A stretch of DNA of 64,000 nt from CBDATG01 sp965200145 (GTDB lineage: Bacteria; Chloroflexota; Dehalococcoidia; Lucifugimonadales; Lucifugimonadaceae): assembly GCA_965200145.1 (NCBI GenBank), contig CBDATG010000002.1:1178001-1242000 (forward strand), read 5' to 3'. A program made the translations under genes and the position numbers. Position 1 is the first letter of the stretch, and each line of letters begins with the position of its first letter. Positions 34,733-43,265 of the stretch are shown here, one piece after another. A model generated the notes under the pieces. That model was not told the DNA's origin. It did no database searches and saw nothing but the letters and a program-made list of their open reading frames with translations.

Positions 34733-35360
34733 ATGCCAGCCGTTACATCGCCACCAGTCGCATCATACCGCCTAGCCGACCCGCGCCCTGCGACCGACAT
34801 ATCACGCGCTGCAACGATTGACAGCATGCTCCGAGCCGGGCCATCGCCCTCGGTGCTGCTGATCGATTTCGTCACCGACCTGTTGGACCTTCAACTCGCC
34901 GATTCTGACTTCGAGCTACTCACCCCCGACGAACTCCTAGTCCGCGCCGACGATTCCGCATACGCCGACACTGTCGCGCGCCTGTCTGTCAGGCTTGGTC
35001 AGCAGGGGTGCTGGCTTGTTGATGCCGATCTTCATCGTGCGAGAGACGGACCAGGGCTACCCCGTTGCGATAATCTGGGTGTGCGACGCCCTCGTTGATC
35101 ATGCTACCGAGCGGATAGCGTATTGGTCCGGACGGTTCGGCCTGGCAACCGCCGGTGACCTGCTGCTGTGTGTCCTGACGCAGGACGATACCAGCACGCG
35201 CAGCACCGCGGAACGCGAGCGACAACTAGCCGCCATGCAACACAGCGTAGACAAGGTCTACTGGCTAGGCCAGGGCCATCCCACAGCACCCCATCTAACC
35301 CGCTTCACAGACCTGCCACGCGACCTAGAGACTACACGGGCATCAGTCCTATGCCTGTGA
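34733..35360 (+). pseudogene. Frameshifted gene of unknown function
   Basis: Two overlapping frames read as one protein: 34733 onward (MPAVTSPPVASYRLADPRPA to YADTVARLSVRLGQQG) and 34995-35360 (GLLMPIFIVRETDQGYPVAI to ETTRASVLCL). The switch lies near a GGGG run at 35005-35008. Joined, it would have about 208 residues, with a hydrophobic VAIIWVCDALVDHATERIAY in the middle. I recognise no family. Its last 85 bases recur in diverged form at 36835-36912, so a second copy or rearrangement existed. A genuine mutation and a sequencing error are both possible. Confidence 0.55.
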
Positions 35361-35425
35361 GCGGAAACAGACAGTGCGTTATAATTCAAGTTAGATTGGA
35401 TCACTTTAGTTCAAGGGGCAAAAAT

Positions 35426-35656
35426 ATGCCGAAAACAGACACTCACCGCGTGGTACCGAATCCTGACGGGGGATGGGATGTCAAGCGAGACGGCGGTCAG
35501 CGAGCTAGCCGTCACTTTGACACTAAAGTCGAAGCGGTCGCGACGGCCCGCGAAATCAGCAGCAACCAAGACACAGAGTTGGCGATCCACGGGATGGATG
35601 GCCGGATCCAAGGACGGGACAGTCACGGCAACGACCCGTTCCCGCCACGGGGTTAG
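35426..35656 (+). CDS. DUF2188-like small protein
   Basis: 76 residues starting MPKTDTHRVVPNPDGGWDVK at ATG 35426, with a weak AAGGGG site upstream. HRVVPNPDGGWDVKRDGG, then HFDTKVEAVATAREISSNQ and ELAIHGMDGRIQGRDSHGND is the characteristic layout of DUF2188 proteins, small soluble proteins of unknown function often found near mobile genes. The ORF is also open upstream but the similarity starts at this Met. Confidence 0.75.
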   Translation: MPKTDTHRVVPNPDGGWDVKRDGGQRASRHFDTKVEAVATAREISSNQDTELAIHGMDGRIQGRDSHGNDPFPPRG

Positions 35657-35805
35657 TGGCCCCCTGAGTCTCTTCTAAACAGTCTCTGTTGAGACAACTC
35701 AAATCCGACTCGGAGCGATCATGCAACCGATGCGGTCTCAGGATTAGGATTCCGACCTGCCGCATCGCTCGCTGGCGATATCGACTCGGAGGTGGCGCGT
35801 CAGAG

Positions 35806-36708
35806 CTACATTCTAGACGGTTGGTACAACCGCTGTCCATTGGGAGCGGTGAGCCCCCAAACTTTAACAACCTCACCTTTGTGGTTCTTGGAAGAGTTCG
35901 CCCGGCGAGTCAATCTAACCGAAGCATCCAACTCGCACCCTTTCACGAACTCAAGTCCTGCATCAACAGCCATTCTGAACTCAGGGTCGGCGATCTTGAG
36001 CGATGACGGCATCGTCCGGTCCTTAGACCGCATTCTCCAAGCGTAGTTACCTTCAAAGTGGATTCCTTGCGGCACGAGCGTAACTCTGCGTTCCTCGTGT
36101 TCCAGCGATTCTCTGTCGTCTACTACATCATCACGTTCAGGTAGGAAGAGCTCAAGGTCGTCTTCGCTTATTCGACGGACAGAATCGTAGGGTTGCTCAA
36201 ACGACACCGATTTCCAATCTCCACGCAGAGGTTCCAAGAAACACCAAACGTTCTCTCGCGTCGAGCGTTTAAAGGCGGCCTTGGCTGAGTCCTGTGATAG
36301 TCTCGCCTCACCATAGGGTGTTTTGACCAACATCCCAGGTTCAATGTCGGAAGGTCCGTTGATTCCTCGATGGTTACATGCCGCTATAGTCGAAAACAAG
36401 CCTTCTGGCCCCGTAACTCTACTGATCACCGATCGCGCGTACTCCGACATTATGGCGGGCATCAGCGGCAATTGGGGGAGGATTTCGGCGCAGATCAGCA
36501 GGACCTCGACCGATCCCTGCTCAGATGCTCGAAATCTCAATTCGACACGGCTGTCCGCGCCTCCGAGTTCGGCGCTAACATCTTCGAACAGATGATCCAG
36601 AGAACTAAGAGACCGAGTTAGGACACCCAACGGCAAGTCACGAGTCTGAGCGTCTGTCGGCTCATAGATGACCTTGAGTGGCTCAGATTTGTTTATGGAC
36701 TCTTGCAC
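35806..36708 (-). CDS. Hypothetical protein, 300 residues
   Basis: Starts MQESINKSEPLKVIYEPTDA and ends GLTAPNGQRLYQPSRM. It is a soluble mixed alpha/beta protein with no signal peptide or membrane segment; a hydrophobic helix-rich stretch VEVLLICAEILPQLPLMPAI is at about residues 68-87. I recognise no family. It lies alone between the 3' direct repeats at 35277 and 36835, so it may have entered as part of an inserted segment. Confidence 0.6.
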   Translation of the reverse strand: MQESINKSEPLKVIYEPTDAQTRDLPLGVLTRSLSSLDHLFEDVSAELGGADSRVELRFRASEQGSVEVLLICAEILPQLPLMPAIMSEYARSVISRVTGPEGLFSTIAACNHRGINGPSDIEPGMLVKTPYGEARLSQDSAKAAFKRSTRENVWCFLEPLRGDWKSVSFEQPYDSVRRISEDDLELFLPERDDVVDDRESLEHEERRVTLVPQGIHFEGNYAWRMRSKDRTMPSSLKIADPEFRMAVDAGLEFVKGCELDASVRLTRRANSSKNHKGEVVKVWGLTAPNGQRLYQPSRM

Positions 36709-37054
36709 GTCTCACATCGCTCTGTAACTGGATTCACTCGCGCTGATACCCAGAATGATAACCAACCTGAACCCACACCAGCAGGGCCACATCCCGGCGT
36801 GCAGCCATTTCCACGATTGAAATAAGCAACGTCATCGCACCCCACCTAACCCGCTTCACAGACCTCCAGCGCGACCTAGAGTCAACCCGCGCCTCGGTGC
36901 TATGTCTGTGAGCAGAAGGTGGTGGGCGGCGGAAACGGCGCTTCGTAGCGGAGTTCGCGGCCGGTCGTTGCGTCAAACACCTCGGGACGCTTGAGCGGTT
37001 TGCGATCGAACCTGCTCCTAGTGCACCGCAATAGGCGCGCCGTGGTTTTGGTCG
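36709..37054. other. Gene-poor gap with duplicated 3' end of the frameshifted gene
   Basis: The only recognisable content is 36835-36912, which repeats the end of the gene at 34733-35360: ACCCGCTTCACAGACCT is identical in both, and the shared tail runs to CTATG(C/T)CTGTGAGC. The copies differ at about 20 of 80 positions. No intact coding frame, RNA gene or promoter is evident in the rest. Confidence 0.6.
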
Positions 37055-37297
37055 CTAACCGAATGTCGTCGGAGGACTGCCCGGGTGCCGTCCATTGTAG
37101 GGGTTCGGATCGGGTTCGGGGCTCGCAATCGGCGATTTGATGATCTTCATCCTCGAAGGGAACCGGGGCACCCGATTCTTCATCATCGCCGCGAGGTTAT
37201 CCGTAGGGAAGGTGCTCGGTTCGTAGAGCGGCGCGAAGAATGAGGGCGGCGGAACGGGTCTGTCGTTTGGTGCATCGGACTCGGCTCTGCTATTCAT
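37055..37297 (-). CDS. Small protein, 80 residues, paralogue of the next upstream gene
   Basis: Starts MNSRAESDAPNDRPVPPPSF. The middle FFAPLYEPSTFPTDNLAAMM, then RVPRFPSRMKIIKSPI parallels APPRYEGTARRDNLAARM, then SIVVFPESVHIVYPKSLP in the 93-residue neighbour. Its start overlaps that gene by 8 bases. No known family; proline-rich, probably soluble. It is the last gene of a three-gene minus-strand unit headed by an SDH-type protease. Confidence 0.55.
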   Translation of the reverse strand: MNSRAESDAPNDRPVPPPSFFAPLYEPSTFPTDNLAAMMKNRVPRFPSRMKIIKSPIASPEPDPNPYNGRHPGSPPTTFG

Positions 37298-37571
37298 GCG
37301 GGCTTTCAGGTCCCGTGCTTTCGGGGTGAACTCCCGTTAGCGGCTTAGGCAGTGACTTCGGATACACGATGTGGACAGATTCTGGGAACACGACGATAGA
37401 ATCCCTCATACGCGCAGCTAGGTTGTCTCGTCTAGCAGTCCCTTCGTAGCGAGGCGGTGCCCAGCCCGTGTCTCTGCTGGGCAATTGGACCACATGACTT
37501 GATGTTCGTTGGGTATGATCAATCACCGCTCGCATCGTGGAACCTCCATGATTCTCGTCTTCTGTCATCAT
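37290..37571 (-). CDS. Small protein, 93 residues, overlapping the protease gene
   Basis: Starts MMTEDENHGGSTMRAVIDHT; a second Met, MRAVIDHTQ, is a possible start. It contains WAPPRYEGTARRDNLAARM and VVFPESVHIVYPKSLPKP. It begins 53 bases inside the 3' end of the protease gene in a different frame, so the two are tightly linked. It shares a core with the following 80-residue protein, a tandem duplication. Function unknown; a dedicated substrate or inhibitor of the protease is one idea. Confidence 0.55.
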   Translation of the reverse strand: MMTEDENHGGSTMRAVIDHTQRTSSHVVQLPSRDTGWAPPRYEGTARRDNLAARMRDSIVVFPESVHIVYPKSLPKPLTGVHPESTGPESPHE

Positions 37572-38526
37572 GACATGCGTCTAATACTATACCTGGTTGT
37601 ATCTCAACTTGCGTCCCGGTTAAGACTCCCTCACTCACGAAGATATGCGAACCGAAGACTACGCTCTCAATCAGTGCGCGGGGGAACGCATACGTCTTTT
37701 TCTCGCCGGGGCTTACCAACTCCTGAGGTGAGTGCTCTTTCCTCAACTCCAACTCAGTCACAACATCGTCGTAGAACCGCTTGATCGTCCCGTAAAACTC
37801 CCAACTAGGTGTTTCGATGGGCAAACCCAGCTCCTCCCGAGCTTCCCGACGACCGATAGTGTAGTCGTGGCTCCCAGATTCTGTGCACAGGAAATCCAGG
37901 ATCCTAGCAATTGCCTCTTTGTCGCCCATGTGCTTGGAAAGTAATTGCTCTCCAAGCATACGGATCTGCGCTCTCGCACGAAACGCACTGCCCAACACTA
38001 GCGGGTGGATCGATTGAGACAAACGATCGAATACTCCCCCGATAGGTTGATGAGGTAGCGATGCTCTAGCCTGCTCAATGAAAGAATTCACATCTTCCAC
38101 GTTTACTGGAACCCGTGCCATTGGATTTCCATCGGGTAGACCCGGATTGAGGTGAGTGTTTACGCTAGGATCAATGGGGCCTAGGGTCGCCTGCTTGGTC
38201 ATGACGATGTTCTGGGCACCAAGACATAGCAAGGTTCCTGCACTGTGACACTTGAACGGAACTATGACCTCAAACTCATCACAAAACGTCTGTAACAGAT
38301 TAGAGATACTCCGAGCCGCGTGAGGGTCACCGCCTCGGGTGTATAGGACTAGCGAAATCCGATCCACGACACCAATCGAGTCAAGATGGTCCACGAAGAT
38401 GTCAACCACCTCTGAATGAACCTGTGTCTCCAACCCCGGACGATCCCCGGTCACGTACGCGATGACCTTGGAGTCGCGCTCCTTCTCAATCTGTCGGTAC
38501 AGCTCCCTGCGATCCTGGTAAGCCAA
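37519..38526 (-). CDS. SDH-type Clp-fold serine protease
   Basis: 335 residues, MAYQDRRELYRQIEKERDSK. It matches the serine dehydrogenase proteinase (SDH/ClpP-crotonase fold) family: VYFxxGG-like YTRGGDPHAARSISNLLQTF, the nucleophile segment FKCHSAGTLLCLGAQNIVM (Ser near residue 97), and GPIDPSVNT. The His candidate of the catalytic set is in DFLCTESGSHDYTIGRREA. The N-terminus has no signal peptide, so it is cytoplasmic or membrane-associated. Such proteases occur in several defence-linked gene sets, and the overlap with two small paralogues suggests a dedicated three-gene unit. Confidence 0.8.
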   Translation of the reverse strand: MAYQDRRELYRQIEKERDSKVIAYVTGDRPGLETQVHSEVVDIFVDHLDSIGVVDRISLVLYTRGGDPHAARSISNLLQTFCDEFEVIVPFKCHSAGTLLCLGAQNIVMTKQATLGPIDPSVNTHLNPGLPDGNPMARVPVNVEDVNSFIEQARASLPHQPIGGVFDRLSQSIHPLVLGSAFRARAQIRMLGEQLLSKHMGDKEAIARILDFLCTESGSHDYTIGRREAREELGLPIETPSWEFYGTIKRFYDDVVTELELRKEHSPQELVSPGEKKTYAFPRALIESVVFGSHIFVSEGVLTGTQVEIQPGIVLDACHDDRRRESWRFHDASGD

Positions 38527-38565
38527 TCTACTCTCCGTTTCTCACGCCTTCGCGTTCCTCTAAGC

Positions 38566-39351
38566 TTACCACACCGAATACCCCCCGTCTACTGCTATCG
38601 CTGTGCCTGTTACGAAGTCGCTGGCCCGCGATGCTAGGAAGACTGCCGTGCCTGCTAGGTCGGCGGGGATGCCCCAGCGGTCTGCTGGTGTGCGGGACTG
38701 CACCAGCTTGTAACGCTCCGGGAATAGCTCGCGGAACTGCTCTGTCATCTCGGTGACGATCCAGCCCGGCAGAATCGCGTTCACTTGCACGTTGTGTCTT
38801 GCCCATGCAACGGCACAGCTCTTCGTGTACTGCACCACGCCGCCCTTGGATGCAGCGTAGGCCGCGGCGTATGCCGTGCCGAAGATCGACATCATCGAGC
38901 CTATGTTGATGTACTTGCCGGCGCCCTTGTCGCGCATGTGGTTGAACGTCAGGGAAGACACATTGTGCATTGATGTCAGGTTGGTGTCGATCACGTAACG
39001 CCAATCTTCGTCGGATAGGTTCTGCGGCTCGTCCGAGCGTCGATTGGTGCCGGCGTTGTTGACCACAATGTCCCAGCCTCCGAACTTTCGCATCGTGGCG
39101 TCAAGCGCGGATTGGACCGACGCGCGATCGGTCACATCGCACTCGATCGGTAGCACCAGCGAGGCATCGCCGCCCGCCAGTTCTGTGATCTCAGACGTTG
39201 CACCTTGCAGCTTCTCGGCGTTGCGTGCAGCGAGCGCAACCGATGCACCATGTTGCACGAATCCCGCCGCCATGCCAAGCCCGATGCCGCCGTTACCGCC
39301 CGTGACAAAGGCAGTCTTGCCACTCAAATCGAACAAAGTACCTGCACCCAT
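38566..39351 (-). CDS. SDR family oxidoreductase (gluconate dehydrogenase-like)
   Basis: 261 residues with the full classical SDR set: VTGGNGGIGLGM (near residue 16), NNAGTNRRSDEP, NIGSMMSIFG with the catalytic Ser, and AAYAASKGGV with Y-x-x-x-K. The pattern AGTNRR and ending TGTAIAVDGGYSVW resemble 5-keto-gluconate or 2-deoxy-gluconate dehydrogenases. It lies 51 bases downstream of an enolase-superfamily gene on the same strand, which fits a sugar-acid degradation operon (dehydratase followed by or preceding a keto-sugar-acid reductase). Substrate inferred from context only. Confidence 0.88.
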   Translation of the reverse strand: MGAGTLFDLSGKTAFVTGGNGGIGLGMAAGFVQHGASVALAARNAEKLQGATSEITELAGGDASLVLPIECDVTDRASVQSALDATMRKFGGWDIVVNNAGTNRRSDEPQNLSDEDWRYVIDTNLTSMHNVSSLTFNHMRDKGAGKYINIGSMMSIFGTAYAAAYAASKGGVVQYTKSCAVAWARHNVQVNAILPGWIVTEMTEQFRELFPERYKLVQSRTPADRWGIPADLAGTAVFLASRASDFVTGTAIAVDGGYSVW

Positions 39352-39373
39352 AACGAACTCCGACTCCTCTCGG

Positions 39374-39407
39374 TAATCCTTTGCCTATCCTGCCAATCCG
39401 TGTTAAT
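39374..39407. repeat. Short repeat, copy 8
   Basis: TAATCCTTTGCCTATCCTGC followed by CAATCCGTGTTAAT. The stop codon of the minus-strand enolase-superfamily gene (39403-39405) lies in the terminal TTAAT, as in copies 3 and 7. Confidence 0.65.
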
Positions 39408-40608
39408 CGCCCTCTTCGTCGAAGGGAGCGAACCAGTGCCGTGATCGCGCCTCCGGGGCATCCACATCGACGCGGTAACGCTCCATCAGCTCTTCGTTGA
39501 AGTCGATGCCAAGCCCTGGCCTGCCGTTTGGGTAGATGCACCCGTCGCGCACATCGAACATCGGCTCGATCAGCTGCTCGAACTCGGGGAACCAGTGATG
39601 CACACACTCCTCGCGATACAGGTTCGGTATGTTCATGCACAGATGGAAGCTGGCGGCGATGGCAATCGGGCCGAGGGCATCGTGCGGACTCACCCTGATG
39701 TACTGCACCTCGGCAAGGGCGGCGATGCGACGCAGCTCCGATATCCCGCCGCACCATGCCACATCCGGCATGATGTAATCGATCAGGCGGTCGTTGATGA
39801 TCTGCCAGTAGTCCCAGCGCGTGAAGTGACGCTCGCCTACGCACAGCGGAACATTGACGTTCTCGCGCACGTGCTTCAATGCGTTGTGGTTCTCAACGTG
39901 GATCGGCTCCTCCAACCAGACCAATCCGATATGCTCCAACGCGCGGCACGCCTCTATCGCCGATGCGACATCGAATCGCGCGTGGGCATCCACCATCAGC
40001 TCGTACTCGTCTCCCACCGCTTCGCGGAGTCCTTCCATCCATCTAACGGCCTGCCGCATGCCGGCCGGGTCAATCCTCTCTACCATCGACGCGCCGCGGA
40101 ATCTGCCGCGCTCACGGCGGCTCGGGAAAGGATCGGTCTTGATGGCCTGATAACCAGCCGCCTTGGTCTGGCGCGCATCTTCCATCATCGACTCAAGGTG
40201 GTCCTCAAACGTGTCGCCTTGGGAAGTGTCGCTGACATGGGTATAGACCGGCACGCACTCACGCACCGGACCTCCCAGCAGGTCGTAGATGGGCAGTCCG
40301 AGTGCCTTGCCTTTGATGTCCCACAGTGCGATGTCGATGGCTGAGATCAAGTGTGAGACGAATCCTCTGCCGTTCAAGTCGGAGTAGATGTGGAAGATGC
40401 GCTGCCAGACCTCTTCGATGTGCGACGCGTCCACACCGATGACGAAGGGCTTGACAGCCTCGATGCCGCGCACGAGTTGCGGATTGGCGATATAGTCCGT
40501 GCACTCACCCCAACCGCGGATGCCTTCGTCGGTATCCACGCTGACGAAAACCCAAGCCAACCCTGGGTTCATGTGCACAACGTGAGTGTTGATATCCGTG
40601 ATCTTCAT
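39403..40608 (-). CDS. Mandelate racemase/muconate lactonizing enzyme family protein
   Basis: 401-residue enolase-superfamily member with the full active-site set: K-x-D in AIKTDPFPSR, metal ligands in LMVDAHARFD, VWLEEPIHVE and CVGERHFTRWDYW, the strand YIMPDVAWCGGISE, and His in RVSPHDALGP. The N-terminal capping domain begins MKITDINTHVVHMNPGLAWV. The pattern resembles that of the gene at 23631 and suggests acid-sugar dehydration. It is transcribed together with the downstream SDR gene. A weak short repeat lies between them and holds its stop codon. Confidence 0.9.
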   Translation of the reverse strand: MKITDINTHVVHMNPGLAWVFVSVDTDEGIRGWGECTDYIANPQLVRGIEAVKPFVIGVDASHIEEVWQRIFHIYSDLNGRGFVSHLISAIDIALWDIKGKALGLPIYDLLGGPVRECVPVYTHVSDTSQGDTFEDHLESMMEDARQTKAAGYQAIKTDPFPSRRERGRFRGASMVERIDPAGMRQAVRWMEGLREAVGDEYELMVDAHARFDVASAIEACRALEHIGLVWLEEPIHVENHNALKHVRENVNVPLCVGERHFTRWDYWQIINDRLIDYIMPDVAWCGGISELRRIAALAEVQYIRVSPHDALGPIAIAASFHLCMNIPNLYREECVHHWFPEFEQLIEPMFDVRDGCIYPNGRPGLGIDFNEELMERYRVDVDAPEARSRHWFAPFDEEGD

Positions 40609-40804
40609 GTCAATTAACCTCTCTGAACGCGCGGGAAGCTAACCCGCCATACGCGCCTAATCCTAACCGCACTTCGTCAACTCGCGGCGAAACTTCGCTC
40701 ACAATGGCAATAAGTATCGGTAGGTCCGCGTGTTCGTGCAGGGCAAATTGAATCGTGTAACATGAATCGCGCATGAGCCGAATGACTCGCACAACGCGCA
40801 AGAT

Positions 40805-42007
40805 ATGATGATCACCTCGACCTCCGAAGTATGGTGGGCACCCGCGTCTCTGTTGTTCCAGCAGATGCATGTGCGCGGTGACACTGAGTGGACCACGATC
40901 GCGCTGAGTGACGCGGATGGCATCGTCGGCCAGGGCGAGATTACGGGAACGCAATTGGAACGTAGCGCGGTGGATGCCACGGCGCGGCTGGCGGACAGAT
41001 TACGCGGCATCAGGTTGGCGAGTGACGATGATGTCCTCGCCGCGTTGCGCTTGCCAGAGGCGGAGCTGGTGCGTGATCAGGTGCTTGCCACGGCGGTGAG
41101 CGCGCTACGTTGTGCCGCGGCGGACGCTTTGGCGCAACGCGCTCAGTTGCGACTGGCAGATTGGCTCCAGATGCAACACGATGCCGCAGGGAATGTCTCG
41201 CAACGCGTGCCGCTCTATGCGAACATCAACAGGTCTATGCTCCCTGACGATGGCGGTGCGGTTGACAGGGGTCCGGACGACTTCGCCGAGATGGCTACCG
41301 AGGCCGTGGCGAACGGATTCAGGACTGTGAAGTGTGCGCCGTTTGACGAGTGTCGCGCGCCGTTTGATTCGAGTGGATTACCGCCGTGCGCAGAAACGGG
41401 GTTGCAACGAGTCCAGGCTGTACGAAGCGCGATCGGACAGGATGTCACGCTATTCGTTGATTGTCATTCACGTTTCGACCTGGAATCCGCTCTAGCACTT
41501 GAGCCGGAACTGCGAGCTGCCGGCGGACAGTGGTTTGAGGAACCCGTAGACCCAGTGCGACAGATGGATCACCTGCGGCTCATCAGGGATAAGTCAGAGC
41601 TGCCGATCGCAGGCGGCGAGCATGGTTACGGGCGCAACCTCTTCCGTCAACTGATTGACGAAGATGTGCTAGACATTGTGATGCCCGATGTTAAGTTCTG
41701 CGGCGGGCCGGTTGAGGCATATCGTATCGGCGCTGAGCTTGAGGGTGCACTTCCAGGATCGGTCTCGATCCATTGCCCTTCCGGTCCACTCTCGCTACTC
41801 GCCAGTGCCCACGCCACTACTGCGTTCCGTAACGATCAAACGCTCCCGCTGGAACACGCTGTATACGAAGTTGAGTGGCGGCATGAGGTCATGGAGCCGT
41901 TCGAGGAAATCGTCAACGGCGAATTCGTCATACCTGACGGGCCAGGTTTAGGGGCGCGGGTCGATCCTGCCGCCGTCGCATTCCGTGGACGGCAATGGGA
42001 GGAGTAG
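40805..42007 (+). CDS. Divergent enolase-superfamily protein
   Basis: 400 residues, clearly an enolase-superfamily barrel but distant from the other four in the window. Active-site elements: TVKCAPFDE (Lys), TLFVDCHSRFD (Asp), WFEEPVDPV (Glu), IAGGEHGYGR (Glu in place of the usual GER), DIVMPDVKFCGGP, and SIHCPSGPLS with His. The GGEHGYGR third-ligand motif resembles fuconate or similar dehydratase subgroups. A possible double start (ATGATG at 40805). It is divergently oriented to the gene at 39403; the 196-base gap between them holds only presumable promoters. Confidence 0.8.
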   Translation: MMITSTSEVWWAPASLLFQQMHVRGDTEWTTIALSDADGIVGQGEITGTQLERSAVDATARLADRLRGIRLASDDDVLAALRLPEAELVRDQVLATAVSALRCAAADALAQRAQLRLADWLQMQHDAAGNVSQRVPLYANINRSMLPDDGGAVDRGPDDFAEMATEAVANGFRTVKCAPFDECRAPFDSSGLPPCAETGLQRVQAVRSAIGQDVTLFVDCHSRFDLESALALEPELRAAGGQWFEEPVDPVRQMDHLRLIRDKSELPIAGGEHGYGRNLFRQLIDEDVLDIVMPDVKFCGGPVEAYRIGAELEGALPGSVSIHCPSGPLSLLASAHATTAFRNDQTLPLEHAVYEVEWRHEVMEPFEEIVNGEFVIPDGPGLGARVDPAAVAFRGRQWEE

Positions 42008-42110
42008 CAGGCACCCTAACTGACTTACTGCTGTTACCTGCACTCGCGCATCCCGTAGAATGAACCGAGCGGCCATCGCCGCGCTGGTCCACAACTGACT
42101 CACATCCCAC

Positions 42111-42398
42111 ATGCCGTTCATCTTTGAATCCGTGTTCTCGAACTGGGTAGTTTGGCTCCTGACGATTGAGTCAGTACTCGTTGGCATCGCGTTCGTTGTC
42201 CTATGGACGCGCAGGTCGGGGATGTCTTTCAAATTGATGTTGGCGGGTTGGCTCGGCGGGACTGTCCTACTGTTCGCCGTCACACTGGTGCTCATCTACA
42301 TCATCCTGCCAATCGTCGCAGTGTTGCTCGGGGCGCTCATAGTCGTGTTGTTGCTGGCACTGATCGCATCATTGTTCCGGCGCAGGTCGGACGCTTGA
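42111..42398 (+). CDS. Small membrane protein, 95 residues
   Basis: Starts MPFIFESVFSNWVVWLLTIE. Three hydrophobic stretches are predicted by eye: about residues 10-32, 42-63 and 64-88, with basic WTRRSG between the first two and RRRSDA at the end, placing the C-terminus inside by the positive-inside rule. No family recognised. It lies 15 bases upstream of the Vms1-like gene and may be co-transcribed with it. Confidence 0.6.
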   Translation: MPFIFESVFSNWVVWLLTIESVLVGIAFVVLWTRRSGMSFKLMLAGWLGGTVLLFAVTLVLIYIILPIVAVLLGALIVVLLLALIASLFRRRSDA

Positions 42399-42413
42399 TG
42401 TAATGCCGCACCC

Positions 42414-43190
42414 TTGCAATCTGTGACCGTACGCAACGTCTCCCGTCGGCGAATGTTGGCGTTGATCGCGGAACTCGAATCGGACTACGCGGACTTCAGT
42501 TTGGTAGCGGCCACTTCTGCCGAACTCGCCAGCAACAATATTAACCACGCGGCGGGTGTACGACTCAGACCCGGCGAATTCGTGCCAGAGCACTTGACCT
42601 GGGATTGGTTACCCAACTCCGCGAAGAGCTCGGGTACCGGACTGGTGTTCATCGGCGAGAACACCGGCCAGGGCGTCCTGCCATTAATGGCGATCGCACC
42701 GCCGTTTCCGATATCCGATAATTCTGAACTCAAGGACATCAAGTCGCTACGCGGGATCGTCGATGTTCCAGCCAACGTGTTGGTCGTTGATCTGCATGTT
42801 GGCAAGGCGCGTATCGGCATCGCACAAGATGCCGAGCTGGTTATATCGCGAACAGTGAGTCGGTACGTCCGCGGACAGCATCGGGCCGGCGGCCAGTCGG
42901 CAAGCCGGTTCAGGCGCAACCGTCAAGAGTGGCAACGGAAGTTCGACCGCAAGCTCGCAGACGCGGTGGAAAAGATCGCGAGTGAATCCGAGCCGTCTCC
43001 GGTTTGGCTCGCTATCGCTGGTGATCGCACCGCCGCGCGCCGGTGGCTGGCAGACACGGACGTGTTGGCACGTACCGGCACCGAATTGCTGGCTCGTAGT
43101 TTCGACTCCCGCGCAGATGATCGTTCCGTCCTCTCCAAACTGGCGCGAGAAGTCTGGGCGTGCCGCGTATTCAAGCCGTCGGCAAGCTGA
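42414..43190 (+). CDS. Vms1/ANKZF1-type release factor-like protein (VLRF1 domain)
   Basis: 258 residues from TTG 42414 (GTG 42423 is an alternative). Bacterial VLRF1 proteins cleave peptidyl-tRNA during rescue of stalled ribosomes. The signature here is RYVRGQHRAGGQSASRFRRN near residues 148-167, corresponding to the basic, glycine- and glutamine-rich catalytic loop of Vms1/ANKZF1/acVLRF1. The stretch VLVVDLHVGKARIGIAQDAE before it matches the beta-strands that precede the loop, and ESEPSPVWLAIAGDRTAARR follows like the release factor's third domain. The family is inferred from this motif order; no search was possible. It shares its strand with a small membrane-protein gene. Confidence 0.65.
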   Translation: MQSVTVRNVSRRRMLALIAELESDYADFSLVAATSAELASNNINHAAGVRLRPGEFVPEHLTWDWLPNSAKSSGTGLVFIGENTGQGVLPLMAIAPPFPISDNSELKDIKSLRGIVDVPANVLVVDLHVGKARIGIAQDAELVISRTVSRYVRGQHRAGGQSASRFRRNRQEWQRKFDRKLADAVEKIASESEPSPVWLAIAGDRTAARRWLADTDVLARTGTELLARSFDSRADDRSVLSKLAREVWACRVFKPSAS

Positions 43191-43265
43191 CTTACCATAT
43201 CCTGCAACGCGTCTGACACACGACGCCCCTGCACAAGCTACTCACACAACTTCGGCGGTTCAATC

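Noticed and set aside
34733..35360. Third selenoprotein or programmed frameshift in the split gene
   Set aside because: The break is a frame change near GGGG, not an in-frame UGA, and no slippery heptamer with pseudoknot is evident. Mutation or sequencing error is simpler.
25612..38526. Prophage or integrative element spanning the island
   Set aside because: No integrase, transposase, capsid, portal or replication gene is present, and no tRNA attachment site was found. The island is accessory but its mobility is unproven.
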